A DNA stretch of 64,000 bases from Oopsacas minuta. Lineage: Eukaryota > Porifera > Hexactinellida > Lyssacinosida > Leucopsacidae. This document shows, piece by piece, positions 48,844 to 60,563 of the stretch. A program made the position numbers and the translations under genes. The notes beneath the pieces were generated by a model, which worked only from the letters and a program-made list of their open reading frames with translations, made no database searches and was not told the DNA's origin. Numbering within the stretch: the stretch's first letter is position 1; each line of letters starts with the position of its first letter. The stretch lies in contig JAKMXF010000315.1 in NCBI GenBank assembly GCA_024704765.1, positions 62,001 to 126,000 on the forward strand. Reading direction: 5' to 3'.

Positions 48844-49250
48844 CAGAGTTGCCAAGTCTCCGTAAATTTACGTAGACGAAGTAAATTTGACTGCTATCCA
48901 CGTATCTACGTATGAAAACATATTTCTACGCATTTCTAGCGAATTACATGTACGTGCAATATTTTCAGTAAAAATCATGTACGAGATATACGAGTTATTC
49001 TCTCAAAGTAAGTGCGACCATATAACATAGTACTTTGATAGCTTGTTGCATGCTGATAGTGATTATAGCTTATTGTTTACAAACGTGAAAGCGGCATATA
49101 TCTACATTGAATAATGATTTTCAATAAAAGATTGTTTGCAATGACATTTGTAGGAAATTAAGACCTGTTGGGGTGATTAAGGGATTTGAAAATGCTCCGT
49201 AAAATATTTGATTTCTACGTAAATTTTTCTGAATTCACTTGGCAGCCCTG
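48844..49250. mobile_element. hAT MITE, 407 bp
   Basis: Ends CAGAGTTGCCAAGT / ACTTGGCAGCCCTG. Flanks GTTCTAGA and TTTCTAAA agree at six of eight bases. Subterminal TACGTA-rich motifs (GTAAATTTACGTAGAC near the left, CTACGTAAATTTTT near the right) extend the inverted similarity. No coding content. Confidence 0.7.
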
Positions 49251-49771
49251 TTTCTAAATCTTTCGAATTAATAACGATATGTAGGTTTTGAAAACAAGTA
49301 TAATGCACAGTCTTTCGAATTATATTCAAACTCAAGAGACCACTAATTACTTCAATATAACAGGAGTTTAATACAAGTGACGAGATAAAATGGACGTTAC
49401 ACGCGTAACTATATTGGGGACGTTAGGTGAGGCAAAATTGGCTAAAATTTGGCAACTCCCATTTTTTCTGCGTTGTGGAATCCAATAAGAATGGGGATGA
49501 CACACTCCGCATCCCAGTGATACCACCCTTTCCCATGTAACATTTTGTTTCGTTTGAACGACACATGTTATACATTTCAATGATTTGTTTGTGTATCTCT
49601 GCGACTAGAAGTATTGGTAGTGGTATGTATTTTGAATTCGAATTTCAGGAGCAAGTATGAGAATTTTATCTTATACTAATACCGTTCATATATATATAAG
49701 CCATCCGAGGTATAGAGTGTCAATCATACTGCGATTGTGCAGCGCGCGCTAGTGTAAAAACAAGAACCTAC
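49251..49771. other. SMG1 intron sequence, no gene recognised
   Basis: Follows the donor at 49772 (GAG|GTAGGT). The 70-codon minus frame 49580-49368 has no exon-like borders. Confidence 0.45.
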
Positions 49772-49996
49772 CTCTATATCCTCACAAAACTGACTGAGTA
49801 AATTCAGTCCGAATAGTGTTTCAGCAATCCACTGTTTCTCAACCACCTTCAGAGATTCAGAAATAAATGCTTGTACACTGGTGTAATGAGAAATGTCCAC
49901 AAGCCAACCGATAAGGATGTCAACCCAATCTTTAAAAAATTCAACAAATTGATTCGTGAACTCCCTCGCCAGAACCAATATACAAGAAACAATGGT
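49772..49996 (-). CDS. smg1: SMG1 exon, 'VDILVGW' HEAT segment
   Basis: 225 nt, both ends in phase 0. Acceptor TTATTTTAG|ACC, donor GATATAGAG|GTAGGT. The 75 residues run TIVSCILVLARE...FCEDIE. They contain WVDILIGWLVDIS, matching the human SMG1 stretch TVDILVGWHIDHT, and end LLSQFCEDIE against human LLGQFLEDME. The upstream part CILVLARE matches human KCILLVARC. This is the N-terminal alpha-helical solenoid, not the kinase. No start codon is expected here. The next recognised exon downstream is 14 kb away and the human protein has about 180 residues in between, so one or more exons are probably missed. Confidence 0.85.
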
Positions 49997-50053
49997 CTAA
50001 AATAAGATATATATAAGGTACAAAGTAAGCTGAAAGAGATAATATCTAAACAC

Positions 50054-50171
50054 CTAGAGGGTCCTAGATAGTCTGAATAGATCTTCAGTCCTCGACAAAA
50101 TTTTTTGCAAAAAATAGAAGCAGAGAGGTGTAAAACTATCAAATTGTACACATGAAATATTTTGCCAATTT
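50054..50171 (-). CDS. smg1: Candidate SMG1 exon ending in an in-frame TAG
   Basis: Seen: after an acceptor-like ...TAATTAG, a 118-nt stretch stays open in one frame. It reads ...FLQKILSRTEDLFRLS..., resembling the human SMG1 segment SLQSILENVDTPELLCK that precedes the residues coded by the next exon. A donor-like CTCTAG|GTGTTT follows and would leave a 57-nt intron before the exon at 49996, close in size to the 51-nt intron elsewhere in the gene. The problem is that the last codon before that donor is TAG in the required phase. Also, about seven residues look extra compared with the human spacing. The true donor may differ, the base may be an error, or the match may be chance. Confidence 0.35.
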
Positions 50172-50996
50172 CTAATTAGTCAATAAGGCAATGAGGGAGG
50201 TGAATTATCCATAACTAAGTAGAAGGCGCAGCAAGCGCCAATTTGGGGAAAACACGTGCCCTACATACACTACACAGTGGCCAAATAAGTGAAAATAGGG
50301 TGAAATTTTGATTAACTCAGATTTGAGTAATTTTTTTACAACTAATTCCCACCCTCTAAAACCTGGGCAGCCCAATTTAGAGACTTGTCACCAGATAGTT
50401 GAGCAATTTTGCTCTAATGGAATGTATATTTATTGAGGCCAAAACTAGCATTTGACATTCGTAGTAACCACACAAGTGTAATTGTGATAAAATGCTAAAC
50501 TATTGACAGTAAACAAATTTTGCAATTTCAATGTTGAGTATATGGACTTAGATGTATGTCTTCATGTATCAGAGCATGGTCCTCAGTAGACTGAAGAAAT
50601 TTTGCAAATACTTGAGATTACTTTTCTGCGTATTCGGACGAAGTATATTATTCAGATAGTGCAGAAATATATCGTGGGCAAATGATTTTAAGTTTTAAAA
50701 GAAGGCTAAATCCACTAGCTCAAATTTAACATAATTTCCAGGGCTGCGAAATGACGCGAAGGTAAGTATTTTTCAAATGCTATCTAGACCTAGTGGCCTT
50801 TTTGAAATTTTACATTCCTCAAAATTTTCGTTTGATCATTTCTCATAAAATACATTAGAGAAATAATGAATAACAGAGAAGCATTCGACTTTCTCTGCTC
50901 TCAACTATCAGTCAGAGCGGCATATGTTGACTAGACATTTGTTTTTAGTCACTATTTTTAGTTTCTTTTGACTGATAGTAGACGATAGTGATGATC
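50172..50996. other. Intergenic or SMG1 intron sequence with a gag-like scrap
   Basis: 50866-50934 (MNNREAFDFLCSQ..., stop after 22 codons) is a paralogue of the short frame at 15426. Nothing else recognised. Confidence 0.4.
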
Positions 50997-51907
50997 TACT
51001 CTAAGTGGATAAAAGTATTTCAACACACACTGAACATTTCATAAATTGTACACTCTTTCCCGCTCCTATATATTGTGTAGTCTATATTCGTGGCTGCAAT
51101 CTAGTAATTTCTATAGAATAACATATGTTTTTCAAGAATTTCAAAGATATTTTCGATTTACACTTTTTGAAGGTATTTATTATTAATAATTATTAGATAA
51201 TTATTGATAATCAAAATATGTGGTAATTCAAAACCTATTAGGAATCTATAATTTCTGACTTGATATTTGAATTCTACGTAGGCGAGTTACCCCAGACTGA
51301 AATTTCCAATCTGATTGAACAATTTTTACCAAACTTATAGAAGAATTTCAATTTGTGCCATTTGTGCCACCTTTTGCCCAAGGTGGCACAAGTGGCCGCT
51401 ACCAAGAGATTATTTTGGAATTCAAGGGTTAGCATAGTCATATCATTCGAAAATATTACTATGACTTATTCCTCCTAACCCTAGTTGATTTCCTTGTAGT
51501 GGCGCTTTTTCCTGCCACCGGTGCCACTTTTTTCAAAAAGTGGCACAAGTGGGACAAATTGAAATTCTTCTATACCTTTGGTAAAAATTGCTCAATCAGA
51601 TTGGAAATTTCAATCTGGGGTAGCTCCCTTACGTAGAATTCAAATATCAAGTCAGAAATTATAGATCCTTAATAGGCTTTGAATTACCACATATTTTGAT
51701 TATCAATAATTATCTAATAATTGTTAATAATTAACACCTTCAAAAAGTGTAAATCGAAAATTTTTTTGAAATTCTTGAAAAACATGTTATTCTATAGAAA
51801 TTACTAGATAGCAACTACGAATATAAACTACACAATATATAGGAGCGGGAAAGAGTATACAATTTATGAAATGTTCAGTGTGTTGAAATACTTTTGTCCA
51901 CTTAGAG
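50997..51907. repeat. 0.9-kb near-perfect palindrome (foldback)
   Basis: Arms about 50997-51375 and 51530-51907 are inverted copies with few differences, separated by about 155 bp. Outer tip CTCTAAGTGGA / TCCACTTAGAG; inner arm GAATTTCAATTTGTGCCA / complement near 51550. The loop holds further short palindromes (TGGCACAAGTGGCCGC; GCCACTTTTTTCAAAAAGTGGC). A transcript in either direction would fold into a stem of about 380 bp. The right tip is the exact insertion site of the hAT at 51908. Confidence 0.9.
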
Positions 51908-54420
51908 CAGCGGTTCTTAACCTTTTTTGGGCCATTTCCCACTTTGGAAGACTGAGTCAATCAATTTCCCACCAAATCATGAATGTTATTTAAATATTCA
52001 AAAGCACACAGCCATATAATCCCATTCGTTTTAGAAGTTTTGTAACTTATATATTTGAATTTAGATAATGTATTTTTTAATTAATCAACATGACATCTCA
52101 GTACATTTTTCGGAAGTACTAAATTTGTAATGGTAAATAAGTAATTCAATTCTTTAATGTGATTTTAGTATTTGTTTACTACGCACAAGATCGGTGATAT
52201 CGGGTTCAGTAGAGGAGATCGAACATCTCCGGTCATCTTCCACCTCTAATTTGTTTCGAGCCTTTGTTTTGATAGCAAGTAAGCTTGAAAATCCAGACTC
52301 ACATAGATAAGTTGATGAGAAAGGCACAATAGTTTTAAGAGCTTGTTTACTGACGATTGGATAAGCCAAATACATTTTGCCCCAGAACTCAGAGAGACTA
52401 AGAATTTGGAACTCATCCTTGCTAAATGAATCATGGACAAGTTCTAGAAACTCCTCTTGGATATCCTCTGGAATCGTCTCGACCACACACTTGAATGGAT
52501 TTCTTACCATAGCAATTAATGGATCCTCTGTGTTAATCCCAGGAAAATATTTAATAAACTCCCTTCCCAGGCAGTCAAGATGCTTCATTATGTCTTTTTG
52601 AAGTTGTGCAGAAAAAGGTTCATTACAGAGTACATCTGTCAATCGATGAAAAGAACATGTATTGCCTCCCATGATCTTTCTTCTCCAGAGTTTACTTTTG
52701 GAGATGAAGGCATTAATGTTGTCTGTATGACTGATAATGTTGGTATCTCGGCCCTGAAGTTTCCGATTAAGCTCATTTAGAGCTTCAAAGATATCTGCAA
52801 GGTATGCCAAGTGAGAGACAAACTCTGGTTTATTAAATTCAGTTAGGAGATCCATCTTGCATTTCATCTTAAGAAAGGTGTCCACCTCTTCCTTAAGTTC
52901 AAATACCCGAGCCAACATATTTCCTTTGGATAACCACCGTACCTGCGTATGGAACAAGAGAGACTGATGGGTAGCATCCATTCCTTCACAAATTTGGCGA
53001 AATAATCGGGTATTGGACACTCCGCTTTTGATATAGTTGACTATTCTAATGACGATCGCTAAATTAGCACATAGAGAACTAGGCATTGTTTTAGAGGCCA
53101 GTGCCAGGCGATGGATGAAACAGTGGGTTCCTAGCACATTCGGATTCTTGTGTTAACAAGCGAGATAAAACCAGATCGGCTACCCAACATGGCTGGTGCT
53201 CCATCTGAGCACACCCCGACTATATTTTTCCAGGTAAGATTCATATCCCCAAAGAATGTTGAGACTACGGCCATGACATCTTCTGCCTTTGTTGTCGTCT
53301 CCAAGGGCTTACAGAATAGGAACTCCTCCTCAATCGTCGGACCATTCATATAACGAGCAAAAACCATCAATTGAGAAAGATTAGCCACATCTGTAGACTC
53401 GTCCAGCTGGATAGCAAACATGGGAGATGCCTGATTTTTGTAATTATCTAATGTTTGATATTGTTAGACATATTAACAATCCTTGACTTGATTGTGTCGT
53501 TTGACATGGATATTTGCTCCAGCTTGCTAATGGCATCTTTGTTGAGGAATATTCGAGCACATTCAAGAATGCAGGGCTTTATGAGAGTCTCCCCGATTGT
53601 ATGAGGTTTCTTGTTTTTTGCCACCAATAGTGCAATGGCATACGACGCGTGAACAATTGACTATGCCTGTTGATGGAATGCTCCACTGGAATCTAATTTC
53701 ACCTTTTTTAATCCAGTCTCCTTAGCTCAAAGAAAGCTCGATCATTTTTTGGAATGCTCCGGGTGGACTGTGGTGAGATGTTGCTTCAGTTGGTACGGCT
53801 TCATACTTGAATTCGAAAGAGTTTTCATACATAATACGCATTGTTGAAGTGGATAACCATTATTCTCCTGGAATGTAAAGCCAAAATTGAGATAATATTC
53901 GTGATACTTTCTCTTCAGTGACATGGTAAACACTGACTTCTATAAATTACTGTAAGAAAGTTAGAAAATTGAGACTTAAGAAGTCGAGGAGGCCAAATAA
54001 TGTAAAATAATTCTAAATCAGAGTCATTTGAGTTGAATAATTGTTGAAAGTTGGTTACTATTTATATGTAATATCAGGTATGAAACAAGTTCAATCTCAC
54101 TAAATTAGAACTGGCACATTAATTGAATTTCTACGTAGTGTCAATCTCCAAATAAACATTTATTATAAGCAAAGATATCATTCAAAATTTAGTGCAAATG
54201 AAAAAGCATTTGATTGCACTTGGATTTGCATGGTTATATCTCACTTAAATGTATTCTTAGAATTCTTAAATTCGCAGAACTTGACATATTATTTAGAATT
54301 TTAGTGAATATGTCCCCACATTTAAAACTTTTACATAATATTTCTCAGAAGCACCATTCCCCACCCAATGATCTTCCATTCCACACTAGTGGGGAATTCC
54401 CCATCGGTTAAGTAGCACTG
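51908..54420 (-). mobile_element. hAT element (ZBED5/FAM200-like transposase), decayed
   Basis: Ends CAGCGGTTCTTAACC / GGTTAAGTAGCACTG, flanked by a perfect 8-bp duplication ACTTAGAG (51900-51907, 54421-54428). Minus-strand transposase: N terminus MSLKRKYHEYYLNFGF at 53924 with a BED-like finger (CVLCMKT...LKQHLTTVH), LDESTDVANLSQLMVFARY (first Asp) and CSDGAPAMLGSRSGF (second Asp) in 53421-53131, then a 327-codon block 53137-52154 including HCFIHRLALASK and STYLCESGFSSLLAIKTKAR (the late Glu and dimerisation region). Breaks: shifts between 53742 and 53421 and at about 53135. Confidence 0.93.
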
Positions 54421-54634
54421 ACTTAGAGTATCTTTGATATATAAATCAAACAACATGGAATATTGCATTTTACACCAAGTGATTAGGTATTGTATTAGAT
54501 AGTTGGTTTGCAAAATATACATTGTTACATAACTTCGCTATACTGCAATAGATTAGGGTGGAATTTCACACTGGAAACTAGAAAAATTCCCATTATATAC
54601 ATTATTTGAAAAATAAGTTTGAAGGACATGAGTT

Positions 54635-56942
54635 TAGGGTTTCCAATCCCGGGATTGGTTTGCTAAATCCCGGGAATCCCAGGATATGTTCTGAAACTGT
54701 ATTCTGATTAAAATATCACGAGCCATGACTAATGTTTACCAGTTAACGTCTGATACGCTATGAACTTGAATGGCTCCTTTCTTAACTAATAAGATTTCTC
54801 AACCTTACTGTTACTCACTGGTGTCATAATTTCATATGTACCTGAAGTATATGCATTATATAAAACAAAATTAAACCATACTATCATATTTCACTTTGTG
54901 GCCGAGATTAAAGTCATTTACCAAGATTCCGTTGGAACAAATATATGGGAACATTTTAGGCGATTTACATGTGGTAAATTAGCACAATGCAAACTATGCA
55001 AAAAACACTTAAGTGTGAGGGCAGATCAATGAAATGGTTACACATGCATATAAGATCAATTCATCAAATTGAAGTATTAAAGCGAAAGATTACGAACGAA
55101 ACTAACATGAAACTGTCTAAGCAGCCAAATATAAGCGCAGTGAGAACACTTGATTATTACATCAACGATACTAGTCTACCAGCTATTTTGGCAAGAATGA
55201 CAGCTTGTGATGGTCCCTCATTCAATGTTTTCACCACTTCACTTGATATAAGAAGATCCATTAGTGCACTTGGTCACTCAATACCTAAATCTGTTAGTGG
55301 TGTTAGAGATCAAATAGTGAAATATGGACAGCAATTACGCGAAGAGGTAAAGAGATCTATACACATTCCTAAATCAAAAGGTACATATTTCAGCCTGACT
55401 TAGATGAATGGACTTCAGTGCAAATAAAAGATATCTTAATAAAAATATCCACGGTAATGATTCCTTTTGGAACCTTGGTTTAATACGGATAAGGGGTAGA
55501 TTTTCATCTGGAGCATGTTCAAATGTTATCGTGCATAAGCTGAATGAATTTGGAGTGAATTTGGGAAGGATATCGTGGCCATCACAAGAGACGGATGTTC
55601 GATGATGAAAAGTTGGGGCGATCGATAGCAAGTCTTCACCAGTTGTGCTATGCTCATGGACTACAACTTGTGATACAGAACACATTCTATCAGAAGCATA
55701 ATGAGGATATTGAAATATTTAGCGATGACAGTGGAACTGATGATGAAGACAATACGACAACATGAGATGGTGATTGTGATGATGATTTATCTGATGACGG
55801 GTTGGATATTTCAGGGCCACCAGACTCTATAAATGCTCTTGCATTAAATGTGGATATTTTTGATACTGTGAACAAAGTACGAAGAGTTGTGAAAATATTT
55901 GACGTTCGCCTCTTAAGAATGAAACTTTGCAAAAGTATGTCAGAGAAAAATATCCAAATGAACTCAATATGATATTGGATTATAAGACTCGTTGGAGTTC
56001 ACCTGTCAACATGATTGAAAGAATATTACAGATTAAGGTGCCCACACAAAAGCATTGTTAGATCTTAATCAATGTACATAATATACAGATGATGAATTTG
56101 CGCTGATAACTTCTATAGTAGACGCATTGAACCCTATCAAGATGGCTGTAGAAGCTCTATGCCGGCGAGATACAAATTTAATTACAGCTGAAGCAACCAT
56201 AAAATCTCTACCTGACGATATTTACAAAACCAAATCGCATTTTCATAAACAAATACTGGAATCTATTAATCAAAGAATTGTTGAAGAGCGCTACACGGAT
56301 GCTTCCGTAACACTTCAATATCCCCACAACCCATCTATAAAACTCGAAAAGAAGTCAATTGTAGTAATATTTTGTGCTAATTTATTATTAAGAACACGGC
56401 GAGAAGATAAGGAATTTCCAATCAGTGAAGATGGTATAACAGAATCACCATAATCAGAAGTTACTATGGATCCAGAACCAGAAAATATACCTCTATCAAA
56501 GAAATCGTAACTAGCTATAGACGCATCGATGCAAATTCCAAAAAATTCTCTTTCACTTGATAATACAAGTTCACCAACTATGTTAAAACATGAAATTACT
56601 GTTGCAGAGGAAACAAGAAAACGAGGGTACTACTTAGACAAGGTTTATAAATGATGCTGCCAATCCCTGCAACTTCTGTAGAAGCAGAATGTACGTTGTC
56701 ATTATGTACTTATCTCTGCAATAAATTACGTAGCAGACTAGTGATGACTCGCTGGATGTTCTCTGTTTCATAAGGGACAATTTGAAAAAATCAAAATAGA
56801 TTAATAATTCATTATATCCATAATTTCTTTTGTTTTCTGCTGTATTTTTGGATCAGAATATTATAATAACATATGTTAAAAGATAATCATTACAAATGAG
56901 TTACATTAGTAAGACCCGTAAATCCCAGGATTGAAAACCCTA
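54635..56942 (+). mobile_element. hAT transposon copy 2 (BED-finger), full length but dead
   Basis: 2308 bp, ends TAGGGTTTCCAATCCCGGGATT / near-complement, flanks CATGAGTT and CATGGGTT (seven of eight). Decayed transposase: BED finger near 54950-55060 interrupted by a shift, main open block 54987-55403, then many stops to 56100. Next is an open block 56127-56453 (NPIKMAVEALCRRDTNLITA), and near 56660 LPIPATSVEAEC, the hAT C-terminal 'P.TS..AER' block, followed by NKLRSRLV. Nearly identical to 5675-7292 over the shared length. Confidence 0.9.
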
Positions 56943-56950
56943 CATGGGTT

Positions 56951-57352
56951 ACCAACATGGTCAAATTATTCGGCAATAAATATCATAATTACAAATTTGT
57001 CAGAAATCAAGCAAAAAACGTCAGAAATACAACCTCCAGATAAAATATGTAGTTTCCTCAATTAATTACCATCGTTTTCTACTGGCGAATTATTTCGCTT
57101 ATCTAGCTATTATATACAAGCTTATTTTCCACTAAAGCACCTATTTGTGCCCACAGTGCCCTAATAGAACATAATTAGTTGCACGCAAAAAATACAATTG
57201 TATATTGTCGAAAACAGGAAATACAAGAAAAGGCATACAATAATATAATTGAAAGAACTATTTGACTATGTTAGTTGACAATGTACGTACTAAATCGCAG
57301 GATATTTTTCGAATTACACATTTTCTAGATTGATTTCACTCATCAAATAGAT
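56951..57352. other. Spacer between two hAT elements, nothing recognised
   Basis: AT-rich, no long frame. Ends with the target duplication of the next hAT (57353-57360). Confidence 0.5.
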
Positions 57353-57360
57353 AACAAGCT

Positions 57361-60300
57361 CAGGCACGTAGCTACGGGGGGGCAAGGGGGGCGGTCGCCC
57401 ACCCAAAAGTTTTTCTCGCCCCCCCAGATAAATTTGGAAGTTTTCGTTTTTATATACAATGTAGTTAGCTTATTAGTAATATTGCTCTATTAGCAACCAG
57501 CTTTCGGGTCCCAAACGGGATTATAATGTTAATTTCGTTGCCCTATTAGCAACCAAATCTCTGCAAAATCCGAGTTGCTAATAAGCGAACTCCACTGTAA
57601 TTAATAGTCTATGTACTTCAACTGCATCGTCAAAACTATGAAATTAATAACTCGCGTTGCGATGATGGTTTTAATACTAGACAGGAAGTAACGCTCATTG
57701 ATAGTAAACTTGTTCTATTTTGACAGGCACTGAATTTCTACTATAATTTTAATTGAATTACCACGACCGCTAGTAATTGTTGTCAGAAGTTAGACTGTCC
57801 ATTGAAGTAATTGAAGCATTGGTGATGCTCTTAGGGTTTCAGTTTTCAAAGCTTGTTTTGAAATTTACACATGAGTGAAGCCAATTTCAGATATTCTCTA
57901 TAAGTTATAAAGTCATTCTATATCTCAAATCTTTCACATTTTCTGTTCTTCAATCAGTTCAGTGACTCGTATCTCTAACAATTCTAGATGACTAAAAGAC
58001 TACAACAAAGCAAAGTTCAGGCATATTTTAAAAGAAATCGAATAGAAATCGAAGATCATGTCGTCTCTTCAAATTATGAGGAGGTAGAGCCTGTTGTTAC
58101 GAGTCTTCAAGTTTCGACCCCTTTAACTTCCGATTCTTGTACAACTATTTCAACTCCAAGTTTAAACACGACTCATATACAATCACCAATTGTGACTGTA
58201 AATGATTTGTCCAAAAATGGTGAGAAACCGAGGCAGCCTTCTATTATCTTCCCAAAAAATGAGGCCGGTAGACATTTTAGTACTCATTGGTATGCCCAAT
58301 TCTCCTGGATAGAGTATAGCAAAGAACTCGATGCTATATTTTGCCAACCGTGTCGGCTTTTTGGAGGATCAACAGCTGAAGCAACTTTTTCAACAAAAGG
58401 ACTTTGTGACTGGAGGAAACTTGGCGACAAGTGCAGGAAGCACGATAGTTCTGTGTGTCATATGGCAGCTGTTGAAACACAGAAAGTCTGGGCAATTCAT
58501 CAAATAATAGGGACGGTAGATAAGCAACTGGATCCAAATTTTCGAAATGAGAAATTCATAGATGACAATCGGAAACATTTAATGACTGTTCTTGACATTA
58601 TTACTTCTTGTGCCAAACAAGATATTCCTCTTCGAGGAGATGATGAATCAGATCAGTCGCTTAATAAAGGGAACTTTCTTGAAATATTAGAACTTTTAGG
58701 AAAATATGATAGCAATGTGACCAAGAGGATAGAAAGTCTTCCAGGAAATGAAAAAATGCTAAGTCCAGATATTCATAATGATTTGCTTACATCACTCGCT
58801 TCAGTGCTTCTAGACTATGTTAAAAGTGAAGTAGAAATCGCGTCTTGTTATGCTATTCTAGCTGACGAAGTAAAAGATGCATCTAAGAAGGAGTTGTTAG
58901 GTGCTTCTTTGCGATATATCCATAAAGGTAATGTCCGAGAAAGAGCTATTGGCTTTATTGAATTGAAGGACATGGATGCGGGCACCATCTCTGAAAAACT
59001 GATAGAGCTACTTAAGCCTTTTGAGCTCGATCCTCTGAAATGTGTAGGGCAGGGTTACGACGGGGCTAGTGTTATGTCAGGAATACACGGTGGTGTCCAA
59101 GCCCGCATGAAAGGAGCAGGTTATCGCAATGCCACATATGTTCATTGTGCTTCACATAGGCTTAACTTAGTATTAGCTGCAACTGCTGAACGACATCCTC
59201 TGATGAAATCTTTCTTTGATATATTGGATTTGACGTATTCGTTCATGAATGGAACAAAACGACATGCAGTTTTCATAGACGTCCAGGATGAGCGCTATCC
59301 CAACGTCCAAGCTCTTGAACTTGCACGTTCATGTAGTACTCGTTGGTCTTCCCGTTCTTTGGAGGTGGAAATGTTTCTGCGTCGGTTTGATTGCATACTT
59401 GATACTTTAAGCATATTTGGAAATGATAATGATGCAGACACAAGTTTAGCAGCTAAATCTTTACTAGGTAGTCTACAAACAAAGAAATTTATGACCATCT
59501 TAGTTTACTTTGGTAGGCTGTATGATTACTCTGATTTTTGCGCTAAAGCTTTTCAGAAGTCGACAGCAACTGTTTCTTCTGTTTGATATTACTTGCCGAT
59601 CTGAGGGAAAGGTTGGTCAATTTCGATTTTGTCAAGGTTGTCGAATATGCCAAAGATTTGTCCGGTAAATATGAAATCGAAAATTTTGATGTAAGAGACA
59701 CAATCAGGCAACGGCGTCTTCCAGAAAGGTTTAGAGAAGGATATCTAAATAGCTCTGTTGGACACACAAACGCATCCAACTTTGAAGAGCTTGAAATATT
59801 GTTACGCCAAAATGTCCGCGAGATCTTAGCAGAATTGGATGCTCGTTTTGGTACAGATCAATCAGGCATCATGAAGGCTGCTGATTGCTGCTTACCAAGG
59901 TCTCAAAACTTTCTTAACAAACAGGAATTGAATACACTATCTGAACTGTATGCAATAGATATCAAAGATTGTGAAATAGAAGTTTTCCGTTCGTTTATTG
60001 CTCGGAAAGGTGAATCTCAGCTAAATACTTTGATCGATGTACTGGATGTGATTGACAGATATTTTCCCTGATGTTTTCAACTTATACCAAATTCTTGTGA
60101 CTATCCCTCAGAAGTCTTGCAAGGTTGAGAGAATGTTCTTATCTGTTAAGAGAATAAAAACACGTTTGTGCTCACAAATGACCACTGAGCGTCTCAACCA
60201 TCTTGCCCTGTTATCTATTGAAAAAGATATTGCAGAAACACTTTGTTATAATGATGTGATCGAACATTTTAAGCAGATGAAGCACCGCCGCTTTCTTTTG

Positions 60301-60563
60301 TAATGCCAAATAGTATCCCTGAATTGAGTTTAGTATCTTAATAGATGCTCTTACTATAATGTGGAGATTGTAGACTAATCTAATGCACCCTAGGTTAGTA
60401 ATCTGGTACTTTATGAATTAAAAAGGTTTTTCATGTAAGAAAAGGAGACTGGGTCGTACTTGTTATACACAAGTAATTAACTTTTCAAAAATATTTATCC
60501 CTGCAATTGCCCTCCTGAAATACTTCTTGCCCCCCTGAATGTCTTGCTCTAGCTACGTGCCTG
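57361..60563 (+). mobile_element. hAT element (ZMYM1-like), nearly intact
   Basis: 3203 bp, ends CAGGCACGTAGCTA / TAGCTACGTGCCTG, perfect complements over 14 bp, with a perfect 8-bp duplication AACAAGCT (57353-57360, 60564-60571). G-rich and C-rich subterminal runs (57374-57425, 60505-60535). One transposase gene split by two frameshifts (see the CDS entry). The intact ends, perfect duplication and light damage make it the youngest hAT here. Confidence 0.95.
57988..60303 (+). pseudogene. hAT transposase, two frameshifts
   Basis: Frame 1: 57988-59586, 532 codons, MTKRLQQSKVQAYFKR. It has a TTF-type finger region (QPSIIFPKN..., FCQPCRLFGG, HDSSVCH) at residues 90-165 and a DUF4371-like stretch with ADEVKDASKKEL (first catalytic Asp) near residue 290. 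GQGYDGASVMSG (second Asp) is near 355, and HCASHRLNLVL near 390. Frame 2: about 59583-60071, 162 codons. Frame 3: 60052-60303, with the dimerisation block IPQKSCKVERMFLSVKRIKT and TTERLNHLAL. Joins at about 59580 and 60060 need one-base changes each; they may be real or assembly errors. Total about 770 codons, normal for this family. Confidence 0.93.

Larger units (their letters stand above)
8879..50171 (-). other. smg1: SMG1 gene, partial (N-terminal HEAT/FAT part; kinase end outside window)
   Basis: Seen: five minus-strand exons with canonical AG/GT borders; a sixth upstream is only a candidate. Codon phases fit at 34290/14140 (2+1), 13843/13791 (0/0) and 13544/9635 (2+1). Translated in order they follow the same order as human SMG1, from the 'VDILVGW' HEAT segment to the 'CQ(D/E)W..RI..SIMR' FAT segment. 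Known: SMG1 phosphorylates UPF1 in nonsense-mediated decay and works with SMG8 and SMG9. Inferred: the remaining FAT, kinase and FATC exons lie left of position 1 or were not recognised in 1-8878; the first exons lie right of about 50.2 kb. The roughly 180 residues expected between exons 49772 and 35653 were not found. Introns range from 51 nt to about 20 kb and hold most of the transposons in the window. Confidence 0.85.

Noticed and set aside
54987-55403. Intact-looking 138-codon ORF as a separate gene, also at 6006-6422
   Set aside because: It starts out of frame inside a BED finger and is part of a broken hAT transposase.
59543-59779. Minus-strand ORFs over the hAT at 57361 (also 58334-58578 and 59295-59498)
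   Set aside because: Antisense shadows of the clear transposase.
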